DNA from: an uncultured Oceanospirillaceae bacterium
GTDB taxonomy: Bacteria > Pseudomonadota > Gammaproteobacteria > Pseudomonadales > Balneatricaceae
NCBI GenBank assembly: GCA_946221045.1
Contig: CAMIIY010000093.1
Location: forward strand, 1 to 7,338
Direction of reading: 5' to 3'
Length of the DNA: 7,338 nucleotides
In this document: in pieces, positions 6,359 to 7,338 of the stretch
Layout: the number at the start of each line of letters is the position of its first letter
Numbering within the stretch: position 1 is the first letter of the stretch
Program-made: the position numbers and the translations under genes
Notes under the pieces: model-generated
The model's database searches: none
What the model was told of the DNA's origin: nothing
What the model saw: the letters and a program-made list of their open reading frames with translations, nothing else

Positions 6359-6949
6359 TTAACGCAGCAGGCGTTGCTGCCAGGTTAATAACAGAAGGGC
6401 GGCGGCCAGAGCCAGCGCATAGCCGCTGAGCGACTGGTATTGGGGAATCAGGCTGCCATGACTGAAGACCAGTAGGGCCATGCTCAAAGGAAGAGCGGTG
6501 ATTAAGCCTGTGAACTTGGCCTGCAGGCTGTTCAGTTTTGGCAGGGACGCCAATAACAATAACACCGTTGCGACCGCAACCAATTGGCTGTACAGATCGC
6601 CCTGTTCGGCCCGGCGCATTAATTCAAATAACGCAAACAGCGCCAGTAACCATCGCCCCCAGGCGGCCCGGCTCCAGTTTTGTTGCCATGCCTGGCAGAT
6701 CAGTGCGCTGCCCAGCAAAGGCAGGGCGGCATAAAAGGCCAGATTATCCAGCAAGCGCTGGAAGGTAATCATATCCTGACTGACAGGATCAACTGTCAGT
6801 GAACCAAGACTGGCGGCAGCCAGAAATGCAGCGGATAAGCTGATAACAAAACTGGCTGTATCCTGATTTTTTTCGCCACGGCGGTAGCTTTGCCCTGCCA
6901 GCAGCAGGGCGCAGACCAACAGACTTGTTTCTGCTAACAGAGTCAGCAT
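6359..6949 (-). CDS. Multi-pass inner-membrane protein of unknown function
   Basis: I do not recognise this 196-residue protein. It is strongly hydrophobic, with about seven candidate membrane segments near residues 2-20, 33-53, 69-88, 97-111, 121-137, 147-164 and 174-190. They are separated by short charged or glutamine-rich loops such as QSYRRGEKNQD (20-30) and RRAEQGD (112-118). I see no catalytic motif, metal-ligand cluster or transporter signature, and only two cysteines (C13, C85), both within or beside hydrophobic segments. Its ATG (6947-6949) overlaps the end of hemL by 7 bp and no clear Shine-Dalgarno sequence is present, so translation is probably coupled to hemL. The position suggests co-expression with tetrapyrrole synthesis, but this does not establish a role. 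Leucine and alanine dominate the composition. Confidence 0.8.
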   Translation of the reverse strand: MLTLLAETSLLVCALLLAGQSYRRGEKNQDTASFVISLSAAFLAAASLGSLTVDPVSQDMITFQRLLDNLAFYAALPLLGSALICQAWQQNWSRAAWGRWLLALFALFELMRRAEQGDLYSQLVAVATVLLLLASLPKLNSLQAKFTGLITALPLSMALLVFSHGSLIPQYQSLSGYALALAAALLLLTWQQRLLR

Positions 6950-7338
6950 GATGACAGGGTTGCAAAGACCTGATCAGCGGCTGCCAGTGTTTGCTCAATA
7001 TCTTCCTGAGTATGAGACGCCGAGACAAATCCGGCTTCAAATGCTGAGGGTGCCAGATATACGCCCTGTTCCAGCATGCCGTGGAAAAATTTCGAAAAGC
7101 GTGTCGCATCACAGGCCATGGTTTCACTGAAGCTTGTGACCTGAGATTGTTCAGTGAAGAACAGGCCAAACATGCCGCCTACCTTGCTGGTGGTGAAAGG
7201 CACACCATGGGACATCGCGACTGCCTGCAAACCTTCGGTCAGGAATTCTACCTTGGCGGAAAGCTGCTCATAAAAGCCGGGCTGGCTGATGGCGTTGAGC
7301 ATGGCGGTGGGACCCTCATGAGCCGGGGTCGGGCAGGA
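6943..7338 (-). CDS. hemL: Glutamate-1-semialdehyde 2,1-aminomutase, C-terminal part (5' partial)
   Basis: HemL is a cytoplasmic PLP enzyme that converts glutamate-1-semialdehyde into 5-aminolevulinate in the C5 pathway of haem biosynthesis. The window holds the last 131 codons of a protein usually near 426 residues; the PLP lysine lies outside. From the methionine at 7302 the match is convincing: an AISQPGFYEQL helix, VGGMFGLFF, DATRFSKFFHGMLEQGVYLAPS, then FEAGFVSASHTQEDIEQTL and a normal C-terminus. The first 12 codons at the window edge (7303-7338) do not resemble the near-invariant GTLSGNP-x-AM-x-AG segment expected there, although the frame stays open. The stop codon overlaps the start of the downstream membrane-protein gene. 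Confidence 0.9.
   Translation of the reverse strand, partial: SCPTPAHEGPTAMLNAISQPGFYEQLSAKVEFLTEGLQAVAMSHGVPFTTSKVGGMFGLFFTEQSQVTSFSETMACDATRFSKFFHGMLEQGVYLAPSAFEAGFVSASHTQEDIEQTLAAADQVFATLSSC

Noticed and set aside
6892..6910. 7-bp inverted repeat GCCCTGC / GCAGGGC near the start of the membrane-protein gene
   Set aside because: It arises from runs of Leu/Ala codons in a membrane helix and has no other sign of function.

Overview
The window reads as chromosomal DNA of a free-living gammaproteobacterium, most likely near the marine Oceanospirillales or the pseudomonads. This is inferred from gene content: an sfsA gene translationally coupled to a class I aminotransferase, a PBP1b gene followed by a TPR lipoprotein of the Pseudomonas LpoP type, and a hemL gene read towards them. 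Base composition and codon use look even, and I see no phage, insertion-sequence, tRNA, rRNA or CRISPR signal. Every stretch longer than about 70 bases is inside a gene.

Layout. (1) 1-968, plus strand: the 3' end of an aminotransferase gene, then sfsA, joined by an ATGA stop/start overlap. (2) 965-2893, minus strand: a P-loop/aminoglycoside-phosphotransferase-like fusion protein, then a small Rieske [2Fe-2S] protein. The Rieske stop codon overlaps the sfsA stop codon tail to tail. (3) 2916-5803, plus strand: mrcB (PBP1b), diverging from the fusion gene across only 22 bp, then an lpoP-like outer-membrane lipoprotein gene that starts inside the end of mrcB. (4) 5809-7338, minus strand: hemL (C-terminal part only, running off the window), a multi-pass membrane protein of unknown function whose start overlaps the hemL stop, and a two-CBS-domain protein with its own strong ribosome binding site and a possible promoter.

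How the genes work together. The clearest functional unit is mrcB-lpoP: a bifunctional peptidoglycan synthase in the inner membrane and the outer-membrane lipoprotein predicted to activate it. The aminotransferase/sfsA pair, the fusion/Rieske pair and the hemL/membrane-protein pair are transcription units by spacing, but no shared pathway can be read from the sequence.

The window is mostly conserved housekeeping DNA and I found no clearly new system. The best leads are a perfect 9-bp stem with a TTCG loop inside the CBS-protein gene, a near-symmetric pair of -10 elements between mrcB and the fusion gene, the unexplained kinase-like fusion itself, and an anomalous stretch of hemL at the right edge that may be sequence error.
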